Positions 23,322-32,339 of a stretch of 40,267 nucleotides of DNA are shown here, piece after piece. The stretch comes from Fibrobacter succinogenes (GTDB lineage: Bacteria > Fibrobacterota > Fibrobacteria > Fibrobacterales > Fibrobacteraceae), in the NCBI GenBank assembly GCA_902768715.1, contig CACXMH010000034.1, positions 1 to 40,267 on the forward strand. Reading direction: 5' to 3'. The first letter of the stretch is position 1; each line of letters begins with the position of its first letter. The position numbers were made by a program, and so were the translations under genes. The notes under the pieces were generated by a model that saw only the letters and a list, made by a program, of their open reading frames with translations, was not told the DNA's origin and made no database searches.

Positions 23322-23773
23322 TTCTCCTTGTAGGGGTCCAACCCCAGAAATTCACATTCCCGCTTGCGCATGACCTTGCGGTCGGCCGCCTTGATGTGGT
23401 CGTAGCCCGACAGGTGCAAAAGCCCATGGACAACGACTCGCTTGAGTTCTGCGAAAAAGCTGTTGCCGTATTCGGGGGCTTGGCGCTTGACCTGTTCTTT
23501 TGCGATGTAGATTTCGCCCAAAAGGTCCGGTTCGTGCCATTCATAGGAAAGTACGTCGGTCACCTTGTCTAGCCCGCGGTAGGACTTGTTCATTTCGCGG
23601 ACAAAGTCATCGTCACAGAGGACAACATTCACGTTATTCCCCGTTCCCTCCTGGTCCAGGAGCTGATGGGCCATCTTGTCGAACTTGTCTTTCCAGGGGA
23701 AAGTCTTGATGCTCCCCTGGCAAAGGAAATCTATCTTGTATTTTCTCTTTTTACTACTGGCAGGGTCAGGCAT
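23315..23773 (-). CDS. ybeY: Endoribonuclease YbeY
   Basis: A single-strand-specific endoribonuclease needed for 16S rRNA 3' maturation and ribosome quality control. It has 152 residues with the zinc signature VVHGLLHLSGYDH: His116, His120 and His126. The upstream segment MNKSYRGLDKVTDVLSYEW is also typical. The ATG overlaps the stop of the preceding small gene (TAATG), and the 3' end overlaps the corC-like gene by 7 bp, so the three are translated as a unit. Confidence 0.95.
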   Translation of the reverse strand: MPDPASSKKRKYKIDFLCQGSIKTFPWKDKFDKMAHQLLDQEGTGNNVNVVLCDDDFVREMNKSYRGLDKVTDVLSYEWHEPDLLGEIYIAKEQVKRQAPEYGNSFFAELKRVVVHGLLHLSGYDHIKAADRKVMRKRECEFLGLDPYKEKC

Positions 23774-24063
23774 TAAATATTATACCACTTCTTAAGATTT
23801 TCAATAATGGCTTCGGCCTGGGCCTTTCCGCTGATATTGAACTTGCTGCGGGCCTTAAAAGCGCCTGCTACCTTCTGGTAACGGCGGATATAGACCTTGG
23901 GCTCGCCAAATTCACCAGTCTTGGCGTTGCGTTCCTGGCAAAGGAACATCATGGTCTGCCAAGCGCCCTTGGAAAGGACTGCCTTGTCCAGTTCCTTGAT
24001 GACCTGCTCGCCGGTATCCGGATCGGTCATTTCTACGGTAGGCTCTTCAAATTCTGCGCTCAT
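23773..24063 (-). CDS. Small conserved-looking protein of unknown function
   Basis: A 96-residue soluble protein; no family was recognised. The sequence looks real: codon use is like its neighbours, it has a good ribosome-binding site (CGAGGAA) and its stop overlaps the ybeY start (TAATG). The N-terminus is acidic (FEEPTVEMTDPDTGEQV), and the C-terminal half is basic and helical (KVYIRRYQKVAGAFKARSKFN, then ISGKAQAEAIIENLKKWY). The tight coupling suggests a ribosome- or RNA-linked role, an inference from context only. Confidence 0.65.
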   Translation of the reverse strand: MSAEFEEPTVEMTDPDTGEQVIKELDKAVLSKGAWQTMMFLCQERNAKTGEFGEPKVYIRRYQKVAGAFKARSKFNISGKAQAEAIIENLKKWYNI

Positions 24064-24118
24064 AGGTTCCTCGTGTGATAAGGGTCAATTTCTCGACCAT
24101 AAAAAATACATTTTTATC

Positions 24119-24150
24119 TTGACAAGGCTAAAAATAATATATTTATCTTG
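24119..24150 (+). promoter_or_regulatory. Promoter of the FecR/beta-helix-barrel operon
   Basis: A consensus TTGACA (24119-24124) is followed after 19 bases by TATCTTGT (24144-24150 region), in a strongly A/T-rich stretch. TTTATCTTG occurs twice, about 30 bp apart. GAAAGAGGGG before the ATG at 24178 is a good ribosome-binding site. Confidence 0.45.
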
Positions 24151-24177
24151 TGTAATATATCCTGAAAGAGGGGCTAT

Positions 24178-26055
24178 ATGTCATTTTCAAGTCGTTTTAA
24201 AATTGTCGCCATAGCACTTATGCTGGCGGTACCTTTTTCTTATGCCGCCAAGAATACCTCGGGCAAGGTCCGTTCCGTCATCGGTGACGTGACCACACAG
24301 AAAAAGTCCGAAGGCAACTGGGTTCCACTCCGCGTAGGGGCAAAGGTCAAAGAAAAAGACGTTATCCGAACCCTGGTAGAATCCCAGGCCATTGTGGCCC
24401 TACCCGATGGCAGCACCATCTCGGTAGAAGAAAACTCCCTAGTGGAATTTTCCCAACTGGTATCCGAGGACGGGGTCCAGACGGCCATGACCGACATCAA
24501 GAGCGGAAAGGTCCGTTTTGACGTGCAGAAACAGACCAGCAAGGAGAGTTCCTTCATGTTCAAGACCGGGACCGCCACGGCGGCCATTCGCGGTACTGAC
24601 GGAGCCATCGGTTTGAGTTCCAAAGGCACACCCATCGCTTCCCTCCGTAATGGTAAGCTTGAACTCACTGTATTCAACCAAAAAGTGGAAATTAAGGGCG
24701 GCGAAACCATCATTACCACCGAAAAAGAAATCATGGTTATGGAACTTTCCTCCTCCGGCGACCTGGAATTCTTAAATGAAATTGATGCCATGCTCAGCGA
24801 TACCTCTATGACCGAAGACAAACTGAAAGCGGCTATCCAGGCAAAGGATATCGAATACAAGGCAAAACAGACGGCCGCAAAGGATTCCCTCAAGTGCTTC
24901 TTTGAACCCCTCCCCGACATCATCTACACTCCAACCGTAACCATCAAGGGAACCTGCCCTGCCGGTGTGGGCGTCGAAATCAGTGGAGAAAGAATCGAAT
25001 CGACCGGAGAACCGCTACAGTTTACCCCCAACTGGGCACCCAGTGCCTTTGGCGAAAAGAAATTCCCCGTGGTCTGCTACTCCGGTAAGGTAAGCTTTGA
25101 CTGCGCCGGCCTGACGACCCTCTACATGCAACAGCCCGACACGACAGTCTCGGATTCAGGCAAAACCGCAATGAAACCGTTCAGTGTGACAACGGCCTCG
25201 CCTCTTGTTGTTTGTGAGACCGGCTCGGCCGTTATAGAAGGTGAATTTGACCCAGCAGATACGGCAGCAACCCTATTTGTCAAACTTGGCAGCTACACCT
25301 CTCCCAACCTGGTTCCCCTAAGCGCAGAAGGGAAATGGACTCATACGATTACCATCAATGACCAGAAGGGCAACTGGAACGAAAGATACGCTACCGTCGA
25401 ATTCAACGGAGCTTCGGGCAATGTTAGTGCACGCATCGACCTCGCTATCGATAAAACCTGCAGCGCCATCAACCTGGGGCGTCCTGCACTCCTGTTCCAG
25501 GGTTCAGACCCCATCCGCTGCGAAGCCCGTGTTTACATTTCGGGCATCAAGGACGACATTGTCATTCTCTCTACCGAAAGAGACAATACACCTCTCAAAG
25601 AAACCTATTTTGACAAGAACGCCTTCTCCACCATCAAGCTCAAGCAGGGACTCCATGACTACACTTGGACAGCTCGAGACCAAGCAGGGAACAAATCTGA
25701 AATTAGAAAGAAACTTGGATGCTTCTCAAGTAGTGGCGCTGCCATTCATGTTCGTCACGGCAATAGGGAACGTTTGCGCGTGCCTCCACCACCCAATGGG
25801 GTCTCCAAAAAACTGGCAAAGGACTTGCGTTTCGAAGTTACTGGAATTCAGCGAGACCCCAATCAAATCAAGAGCGTTTCCATCAAGAGAAACGGCGTGG
25901 AAATTCAGAAATATGAAGGCGAACTGAGTATCGACGATACCAAGTTCAGTGAGCGCGTAGAACTCGAATATGGCAAGATAACCACATTCGATATCGAGGT
26001 CGTGCTAAAAGACGGCAGAAATCTTACAGCCAAAAAGGTTTACGAGGTACGCTAA
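24178..26055 (+). CDS. Exported FecR-domain protein
   Basis: A 625-residue protein with a signal peptide (MSFSSRFKIVAIALMLAVPFSYAA). A FecR domain lies at about res. 30-180: GKVRSVIGDVTTQKKSEGNWVPLRVGAKVKEKDVIRTLVES, LPDGSTISVEENSLVEF, SSFMFKTGTATAAIRGTDGAIGL. A helical segment (about 195-245) follows, then several Ig-like beta domains with paired Cys (for example VTIKGTCPAGVGVEISGERI). It lacks the transmembrane anti-sigma part of true FecR, so it is probably an envelope scaffold rather than a sigma regulator. Its stop is directly followed by the ATG of the next gene, so the two form an operon. Confidence 0.8.
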   Translation: MSFSSRFKIVAIALMLAVPFSYAAKNTSGKVRSVIGDVTTQKKSEGNWVPLRVGAKVKEKDVIRTLVESQAIVALPDGSTISVEENSLVEFSQLVSEDGVQTAMTDIKSGKVRFDVQKQTSKESSFMFKTGTATAAIRGTDGAIGLSSKGTPIASLRNGKLELTVFNQKVEIKGGETIITTEKEIMVMELSSSGDLEFLNEIDAMLSDTSMTEDKLKAAIQAKDIEYKAKQTAAKDSLKCFFEPLPDIIYTPTVTIKGTCPAGVGVEISGERIESTGEPLQFTPNWAPSAFGEKKFPVVCYSGKVSFDCAGLTTLYMQQPDTTVSDSGKTAMKPFSVTTASPLVVCETGSAVIEGEFDPADTAATLFVKLGSYTSPNLVPLSAEGKWTHTITINDQKGNWNERYATVEFNGASGNVSARIDLAIDKTCSAINLGRPALLFQGSDPIRCEARVYISGIKDDIVILSTERDNTPLKETYFDKNAFSTIKLKQGLHDYTWTARDQAGNKSEIRKKLGCFSSSGAAIHVRHGNRERLRVPPPPNGVSKKLAKDLRFEVTGIQRDPNQIKSVSIKRNGVEIQKYEGELSIDDTKFSERVELEYGKITTFDIEVVLKDGRNLTAKKVYEVR

Positions 26056-29000
26056 ATGAAAAAACTCTTTAAAAGTACCGTTGCCACATTCTTTTTGGGA
26101 ACAGCCTTTGTTTTCGCCCAAGAACCTGCACCTGCAGTCGCAGTTCCCACACAGCCAACCACCCAAGCTTCCGAAGCTCCCGCTCCTGAACCGGGACAAC
26201 AGGGAGCAGCCGCCACCGTAGCAGAGGCTCCTGTTCAAGAGCCTATTCCAACAGCATCCGAGCCCCAGCCAGTAGCTACAGAAGTTGCCCCTGCACAAAC
26301 CGAGGCTGCACCCGTCGCCGAGGCTCCCGCCGATGCTGTTCCCGCACCAGTTGAATCCACCCCTGTGGCCGAAGCGCCTGCAGATGTTTCAGCCGAACCC
26401 GTAACCGAAACCGCAGAAGCGGTTCCCGCAACAGCGCAACCCCCTGTCGAGGCAGCTCCTGTGGCAGCCCCAGTACCTGTTGCAGAACCAGCACCCGAAC
26501 CTGTAAATACTCAACTTGCAGGAACTGAACTTCAGGGAGAACTCCACGGATTCCTGAAAGCGGACAAATCCCCGTACCTAGTAAATGGAATAGTTTCTGT
26601 CGCAGCCAATACAGTATTGGTCATTGAGCCGGGAACTACAATCATGTTCACCAAGGGTAGTTCGCTGATGGTGAATCAAGGACAGCTTGTGGTAGCGGGT
26701 TCCGCCACATCCCCAGTAGTGTTCCGTTCCGCCATGAGTGTTCCAGCTGCAGGCGACTGGGCAGGAATTACAGTCATTGGAGAGAACAACTCCGAAATTC
26801 GCAATGCCCAAATCCTCAACGCCACCAACGGCCTTGTCGTCGAAAATGGCAACCTGAAAATTCAGAATTCCCTTGTAGAAGGGTCTAGCGGTTATGGTAT
26901 TTATGCCCGTAATGCATCTATTGTCGTAAGCGACGGGCAGTTCAAGAACAACCAGGTTGCCCTGAACCTTTCCCACTACGCCCAAGGCGAAATAGAGCGT
27001 TCCAACTTTGAGGGAAACAATGTTGCCCTGCTGAATTCCAAGCTTTCCAAAAGCAACATTTCTTCCTCGAATTTCAGAAATAACGGTACAGCCGTAGTCA
27101 ATATGGGCAACACCCTTATCGACTTGAACAAGGCTTCCGTAGAAGACAATACCGTTGGTATAGCCACGGCAGAAATCCTTGCGCCGGAAGTTATGGAAAA
27201 CGCCAAAAACAACAAAGAAAATTTCAGTGACAAGGCAGAAGAAACCGCGGCAACCCTCCCCCCCGAGCCGGAAGTACCAGGCACAGAACGCAAGAACCTT
27301 AACCCCACCGACAAGGCCTATGTTGTATTTGATACAGAAACAGACTCAGATTCTACGCAAAAAAGCTGGTCAATCCTTGGCAACTTGATGCTTGGCTGGA
27401 ATTATCATTATGTCCGCACCCGTACCCATCATAGCGACACGCCGGAAATCATGGGAACGGATACCATTCTCAAGGGAGACCGTTACAAGAACTATTTCCA
27501 GGTACCAGGCTTTGCCGAAAACGCTTCGGTGTATTTGCTGATGATTTCTCCGGAAGGCAAAACTATCGAATTTACCATGGACGCCACTTCGGATTCTTGG
27601 AACAAGTTCTCTCCAAACCCTGTAACACTACGCTATAACGACAGCTACAACAGCGTCAACTTGGGTGATATCCAGATGATGGGCGGAGACATCTACATGT
27701 CCGGCATGCCCTTATTCGGTGCTGAATACACGCTCTCCCTACTCAAGAATAATGCAGATCAACCCCTGTTCCAGCTAGAAGGATTCTTTGGCGAAGCCAA
27801 ACGTTCTCTAGTCCCCCACAACCGCCATCCCTATTTCTACAACGACTATATTGACGATGGCGAAGCCCAAGCACAGCGCCTCGCTTACGGCGGATTCCTG
27901 AAATGGGCTCCTGTACGCAGGTTTGATGCCAAGGTGGGTGCAATTTACGCCAATGACGAACTTGAAGACCCACTGCTTCGCGATGGGGCAAAGGCGACCA
28001 CCCTTACCACCGACCCGTTGCAAGAAGCATTTACCATGTATGCCGAAGGAAACTGGCTGTTTTTCCCGGGCGACATCGAGCTGAACGGGCAGATTGCCGT
28101 CGGACGTGCCGACACCACTGATGCCATACGCCAGAGAGCCATCAATAAGGTTTTCTCCAATGCAGGTCTGAATACATCCAGTTACACACTTCTCCGTAAA
28201 TTGATGCAGAGTGAAAGTCAGATTGACTGGCTGACCAATGCCGAGTTAGAAGAAATTTTCGGTGACAACACCAACATGACAAAAGGCCAGATGCTACAGA
28301 AATTGCACGAACTGGTGAAAGAAGCGAAGAAGGTCCAAAAAGAGGTCGAAAGCGACCGCGATGATGACCGCGTGCTAGGCCAGCACTGGGGTAGCCAGAA
28401 CTTCGCTCTTGGAGCATCCTTGAACTGGAGTATCAACAGAACAAGAATTGCAGGTCATTTTAAGTACATTGGCGAAGAGTTCTACAGCGCCGGTTCACCG
28501 GACCAGCTTTCCAACACCCGCGAATTCGGAGCTAGCCTAGAACAGGACATCAAGAAGTTCTGGATTCTTGGATTGGAATACCAAATCAATGTAGAAAATG
28601 CGGCCCACGGAAGAAAGAAAAACCTGGCAGGACTTGCAGAAGGCACCCATTTCGGTTTGGTTTCCGATGACGAAAGCGACTGGTTCGAAGCTCACGAGTT
28701 GGACAACGACCGTACGAAATACATTCATAATTTTGGTTTGGGCAACACCTTTACCGTCAACCCCAGAGTCCAAATCACGGCGGGCTACAACCTAGAATAC
28801 AGAGACCAGTACCGTCCTTTACAGCTCCGGGGCAACTACATGCTGGACGATGGAGTTTACAGGGATGATTTCTTTACCAAGGGCAAGGGGTCAAAGGTTG
28901 CCATCGTGAACGGCGATACCGTCATGGTGGATTCCGCACGCTGGGCAAACTACATGTCTATGGCGGACGAGCCTTACCTCGCCTCCAAATTTGAAGAAAG

Positions 29001-29589
29001 ACTCTACAAGCAAAGCATCAAGGCCGGGATATCCTTCAAAGCTGCCCAGTCCGTGTTCAAAATCAACGGCCGTTGGACACTGCGTACAGACGATTCCAAG
29101 TTCCACAAGGACAGCTTAATCGATGAAATGGATATGGATTTGGAAGACACGACCTGGGCAAAACTGGGTTATTACTACGGTGGAAGTGACTACTTTGAAC
29201 AGAGCTACCCGTTAAGCATCACCACAACCTTGAAGAGCATGCAAAACCTCTTCCAGGTGACTTACCGCCTGAAATCTTATACTCGTGATGAGATGGCCGA
29301 AGACGAAATCACCGTAGAAGACGAATTAGAAATTCCCTTCATGAATCGTTTCATGGTCCTTTCCTTGAATGGTCAGTTCCGCTACATGCTTACGGAATGG
29401 ACCGAATCAGACGAGGACTTCGACGAAGAAGAAATGGACGTGCTTGGGAAACTCAACCTGCGGTTCAACCACAGCAAGCACCTGTACAGTGACTGGTACG
29501 TAGGTTCGGCCATCTATTATCGTCCGGACTACCTGTCCAACGAATACAAGGACATCTACGGCGGAATCAACCTGAACTACGTGTTCTAA
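26056..29589 (+). CDS. Large outer-membrane protein: Ala/Pro-rich linker, beta-helix and C-terminal barrel
   Basis: A 1177-residue exported protein. Signal peptide MKKLFKSTVATFFLGTAFVFA; then about 125 residues (23-150) of Ala, Pro, Glu, Val and Thr (repeats like APVAEAPAD), a rod-like linker reminiscent of TonB or OprF spacers; then a right-handed beta-helix (res. about 160-385: VLVIEPGTTIMFTKGSSLMV, GSSGYGIYARNASIVVSDGQ); then a long region rich in aromatic, alternating beta segments ending INLNYVF, which looks like an outer-membrane barrel with a terminal Phe. The gene follows the FecR-domain gene with no gap. No catalytic motif is seen. It may be an adhesin or surface display protein (inference). 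Confidence 0.75.
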   Translation: MKKLFKSTVATFFLGTAFVFAQEPAPAVAVPTQPTTQASEAPAPEPGQQGAAATVAEAPVQEPIPTASEPQPVATEVAPAQTEAAPVAEAPADAVPAPVESTPVAEAPADVSAEPVTETAEAVPATAQPPVEAAPVAAPVPVAEPAPEPVNTQLAGTELQGELHGFLKADKSPYLVNGIVSVAANTVLVIEPGTTIMFTKGSSLMVNQGQLVVAGSATSPVVFRSAMSVPAAGDWAGITVIGENNSEIRNAQILNATNGLVVENGNLKIQNSLVEGSSGYGIYARNASIVVSDGQFKNNQVALNLSHYAQGEIERSNFEGNNVALLNSKLSKSNISSSNFRNNGTAVVNMGNTLIDLNKASVEDNTVGIATAEILAPEVMENAKNNKENFSDKAEETAATLPPEPEVPGTERKNLNPTDKAYVVFDTETDSDSTQKSWSILGNLMLGWNYHYVRTRTHHSDTPEIMGTDTILKGDRYKNYFQVPGFAENASVYLLMISPEGKTIEFTMDATSDSWNKFSPNPVTLRYNDSYNSVNLGDIQMMGGDIYMSGMPLFGAEYTLSLLKNNADQPLFQLEGFFGEAKRSLVPHNRHPYFYNDYIDDGEAQAQRLAYGGFLKWAPVRRFDAKVGAIYANDELEDPLLRDGAKATTLTTDPLQEAFTMYAEGNWLFFPGDIELNGQIAVGRADTTDAIRQRAINKVFSNAGLNTSSYTLLRKLMQSESQIDWLTNAELEEIFGDNTNMTKGQMLQKLHELVKEAKKVQKEVESDRDDDRVLGQHWGSQNFALGASLNWSINRTRIAGHFKYIGEEFYSAGSPDQLSNTREFGASLEQDIKKFWILGLEYQINVENAAHGRKKNLAGLAEGTHFGLVSDDESDWFEAHELDNDRTKYIHNFGLGNTFTVNPRVQITAGYNLEYRDQYRPLQLRGNYMLDDGVYRDDFFTKGKGSKVAIVNGDTVMVDSARWANYMSMADEPYLASKFEERLYKQSIKAGISFKAAQSVFKINGRWTLRTDDSKFHKDSLIDEMDMDLEDTTWAKLGYYYGGSDYFEQSYPLSITTTLKSMQNLFQVTYRLKSYTRDEMAEDEITVEDELEIPFMNRFMVLSLNGQFRYMLTEWTESDEDFDEEEMDVLGKLNLRFNHSKHLYSDWYVGSAIYYRPDYLSNEYKDIYGGINLNYVF

Positions 29590-29612
29590 GGTTTTCCGTC
29601 GGCGCAAGGGCC

Positions 29613-31286
29613 ATGTACTCTTACTGTTTTCACGAGCTTCCCGTTGCCCTAGAAAAAAAAGGCAAGTTTCGGGAAGCTCTTGCCAAAGAGCTGAAACTCC
29701 ACCCAGAACAGATTTTCGATCTGGAGGTGGAACGTTTTTCGCTGGACTCCCGCCGGAAAGGTTTCCCCCACTGGTCTTATAATGTCCGTTTCGATGTTCA
29801 GCAAAAACTGAAGACCTTCGGAAACAACGCCAAGGGGCTCGTAGAAGCGGTTCCGGCAAAACAAGACCCGAAAGAGGCAGCCCTGGCAGGCACCGTGCAA
29901 ATGCCCGAGCATGTAGATATTGTGGGTGCAGGTCCTTCGGGGCTCTGGGCGGCCCTGCACCTTTTACGCAAGGGCTATTCCGTAGATCTTTACGAGCAAG
30001 GCAAGCCCGTAGAGGAACGATTCCGCGACATACGCCGGTTCTTTGTGGACCGAAAGTTCAATGCCCGCAGTAATGTCCTCTTTGGCGAGGGCGGTGCAGG
30101 AGCCTTCAGTGACGGCAAGCTCAACACCAGGAGCAGAAACGCATTCTCGGAACAGGTTCTGCACGACATGGTGGATTTCGGGGTGGACCAGGATGTTATC
30201 ACCTTCGCGAAGCCCCACATCGGAACAGACAGGCTTGTGCTGATGCTCCGGAAAATCCGTGCAGAAATTGCCCGACTGGGTGGGCAAATCCATTTTTATT
30301 CGGCCCTGACAGATGTAGAAATCCAGAACGGTCGCATTTCTGCCATCAAGATTGAAAACGACGCCGCACCGCAAGGTGCGTGGAAGCGCTGCGAAGCGCT
30401 GGTCCTTGCCACTGGGCATTCTTGCAGGGACATTTACCAGATGCTGCAGGCCCGGGGCGTAGCCCTTGAAAGCAAGGCTTTCGCCATGGGCGTTCGTGTG
30501 GAACACCCCCAGGAGCTGATAAACCTGCGGCAGCTGGGTAGAGGTGTCGATACACGCCTCACCGGAGCTGCGGAATATTTTCTCGCCACACCGACACTGA
30601 ACAAAACCTGCAGTGCCTACAGTTTCTGCATGTGCCCTGGCGGCGTGCTGGTGCCCTGCGCTTCTGAACCAGGGACACTTGCCACCAACGGCATGAGTTA
30701 CAGCCGTCGAAACGGCCCACTTGCCAACGGAGCCATCGTGGTTCCCGTAGAGGCCAGCGAAAAACTCTTTGGTGGACTGGAATTCCAGAGAAAAACGGAG
30801 GCGGACGCTTTCAATGTAGGCGGAAAGAACTACAGTGCTCCGGCACAGACCATCAAGGCCTTCATGGAACACCGGCTGGACAAAAAGTTACCGAAATCCA
30901 CCTACCCCTGCGGGATTGTACCCGTCAACACCTGGGACTGGCTGGACAAGCGGATTTGCCAGAGCCTTTACGAAGGTTTTTTGAACTTTGACCGAAAAAT
31001 TCCCGGATTCATTGCAGAAGGCCTCATTGTGGCTCCCGAAACCAGGACCAGTTCTCCCCTGCGAATCACCCGAGACAGCGCTACCCTAGAAAGCGTGAAT
31101 ACCAAGGGATTGTTCGTGCTGGGCGAAGGGGCCGGCTATGCAGGCGGGATTGTCACCAGCGCCGCCGACGGAGTGAGACTGGCGTACTACGCGAAGAATT
31201 TAAAGGACACAATTCAGAATTCAGATTTCGGAATTCGGAATTGTTTTAATGATAATAACTCCGAATTCATAAATCCGAAATCATAA
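29613..31286 (+). CDS. FAD-dependent NAD(P)-utilising dehydrogenase-like protein
   Basis: A 557-residue cytosolic flavoprotein of the family often called uncharacterised FAD-dependent protein. The N-terminal 90 residues (MYSYCFHELPVALEKKGK) precede the dinucleotide-binding motif VDIVGAGPSGLWAALHL (101-117), then EERFRDIRRFF, the family hallmark FGEGGAGAFSDGKLNTR, and the C-terminal FAD motif GLFVLGEGAGYAGGIVTSAADG. The substrate is unknown. The ATG has AAGGG just upstream. About 25 C-terminal residues (DTIQNSDFGIRNCFNDNNSE...) are encoded by a heptanucleotide array, so the normal family end is probably around LAYYAKN. Confidence 0.85.
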   Translation: MYSYCFHELPVALEKKGKFREALAKELKLHPEQIFDLEVERFSLDSRRKGFPHWSYNVRFDVQQKLKTFGNNAKGLVEAVPAKQDPKEAALAGTVQMPEHVDIVGAGPSGLWAALHLLRKGYSVDLYEQGKPVEERFRDIRRFFVDRKFNARSNVLFGEGGAGAFSDGKLNTRSRNAFSEQVLHDMVDFGVDQDVITFAKPHIGTDRLVLMLRKIRAEIARLGGQIHFYSALTDVEIQNGRISAIKIENDAAPQGAWKRCEALVLATGHSCRDIYQMLQARGVALESKAFAMGVRVEHPQELINLRQLGRGVDTRLTGAAEYFLATPTLNKTCSAYSFCMCPGGVLVPCASEPGTLATNGMSYSRRNGPLANGAIVVPVEASEKLFGGLEFQRKTEADAFNVGGKNYSAPAQTIKAFMEHRLDKKLPKSTYPCGIVPVNTWDWLDKRICQSLYEGFLNFDRKIPGFIAEGLIVAPETRTSSPLRITRDSATLESVNTKGLFVLGEGAGYAGGIVTSAADGVRLAYYAKNLKDTIQNSDFGIRNCFNDNNSEFINPKS

Positions 31287-31295
31287 TTCATCATG
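31211..31295. repeat. Head-to-head heptanucleotide arrays, word AATTCRG
   Basis: Five 7-mers such as AATTCAG and AATTCGG (31211-31245), a 15-nt spacer, then five 7-mers in reverse-complement sense such as CCGAATT and CCGAAAT (31261-31295). The two halves can form a long hairpin. The array encodes the tail of the FAD protein and ends at the start codon of the next gene. Confidence 0.7.
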
Positions 31296-32294
31296 ATTAC
31301 CCGCACTATCGACCGTAACTTTGCCAACATGCGCCTGGACCGTTTTCTTCGGAAGGCTTTTCCCGACGAATCATTGTCCGTTTTCTTTGCTATCCTGCGA
31401 AAAAAGAAAGTCAGGGTGAACGGGGTTATCGGCAAGGCAAACCAGATGCTCCAGGAAGGAGATACCGTCTGCATTTACGAGAATTTGAAAAGCGTTGTAA
31501 ATTCGGAATCCGGAGCTCAGAAAACGGATTTGAACAACGCCGAAAACAAGGGTTGGACTAAGGCCAGCACAGCAGCCGACCGAAAATCCGGCTGGGGTAC
31601 TCAGGAGCTAGACATCATCTTGGAAACCGAAGACTACCTGGTGGTCAACAAGCCTTCGGGAATGCCTAGCCAGCCGGGAAGCGGGACCCGCCCCGGCGAA
31701 AGCCTGGTGGAACACCTCTGGGAATGGGGCAAGCGGGAACATCTCGACTTCAAGCCTACCCTCGCCCACCGTCTGGACCAGGAAACCTCGGGACTTTTGC
31801 TGGTGGCACTTCACGGTGACACCCTGCGGGACTTGACCCGCCTGATTCGTGAACACGAAGTCAAGAAATACTACCTGGCCCTTGTCAAAGGGAATCTCGA
31901 AAAAGAAAAAGGAACCATCGAAGCCTCCCTCGCCCGCACAGACAATGCCAAGGGCTCCAAGATGCAGATTGACGAAAAAGGGAAAAAGTCCATCACCCAT
32001 TATAGCGTCAAAAAACACTACAACGGCTACGACCTGGTAAAAATCAACCTGGAAACAGGCCGTATGCACCAGATCAGGGCGCACTTCGCAAGCATCGGGC
32101 ATCCACTCTTGGGAGACACCCGTTACGGAGATTTTGCCCTGAATCGTGAATTCAAGAAACAATACGGACTGAACCGACTGTTTTTGCACAGCAGCCGTCT
32201 GGAATACCCCTGGCAAGGCAAGAATACGGTCCAGGAATGCCCCCTGCCCAAAGAACTGCAGGACGTCCTAAAAAAATTGTCCACATCAATGTAA
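31293..32294 (+). CDS. RluA-family pseudouridine synthase with S4 domain
   Basis: Isomerises uridine in rRNA or tRNA. It has 333 residues: an N-terminal S4 RNA-binding domain (MRLDRFLRKAFPDESLSVFFAILRKKKVRVNG), a Ser/Lys-rich linker (about 65-100), then the RluA catalytic domain with VVNKPSGMPSQPG, HRLDQETSGLLLVA (catalytic Asp162) and GRMHQIRAHFASIGHPLLGD. The exact target (RluC, RluD or another) cannot be told from sequence. The ATG sits in the end of a heptamer array, 6 bp after the upstream stop, with no Shine-Dalgarno sequence. Confidence 0.92.
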   Translation: MITRTIDRNFANMRLDRFLRKAFPDESLSVFFAILRKKKVRVNGVIGKANQMLQEGDTVCIYENLKSVVNSESGAQKTDLNNAENKGWTKASTAADRKSGWGTQELDIILETEDYLVVNKPSGMPSQPGSGTRPGESLVEHLWEWGKREHLDFKPTLAHRLDQETSGLLLVALHGDTLRDLTRLIREHEVKKYYLALVKGNLEKEKGTIEASLARTDNAKGSKMQIDEKGKKSITHYSVKKHYNGYDLVKINLETGRMHQIRAHFASIGHPLLGDTRYGDFALNREFKKQYGLNRLFLHSSRLEYPWQGKNTVQECPLPKELQDVLKKLSTSM

Positions 32295-32296
32295 CG

Positions 32297-32320
32297 AAGT
32301 TTTGACTAGAATTAAAACTT
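32297..32320. terminator. Bidirectional hairpin between rluA-like and murC-like genes
   Basis: AAGTTTT (32297-32303) pairs with AAAACTT (32314-32320) over a 10-nt loop, between two convergent genes. The A/T-rich arms can serve as a weak terminator on both strands. Confidence 0.4.
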
Positions 32321-32339
32321 TAGAAAAGAGAGCGATCTA

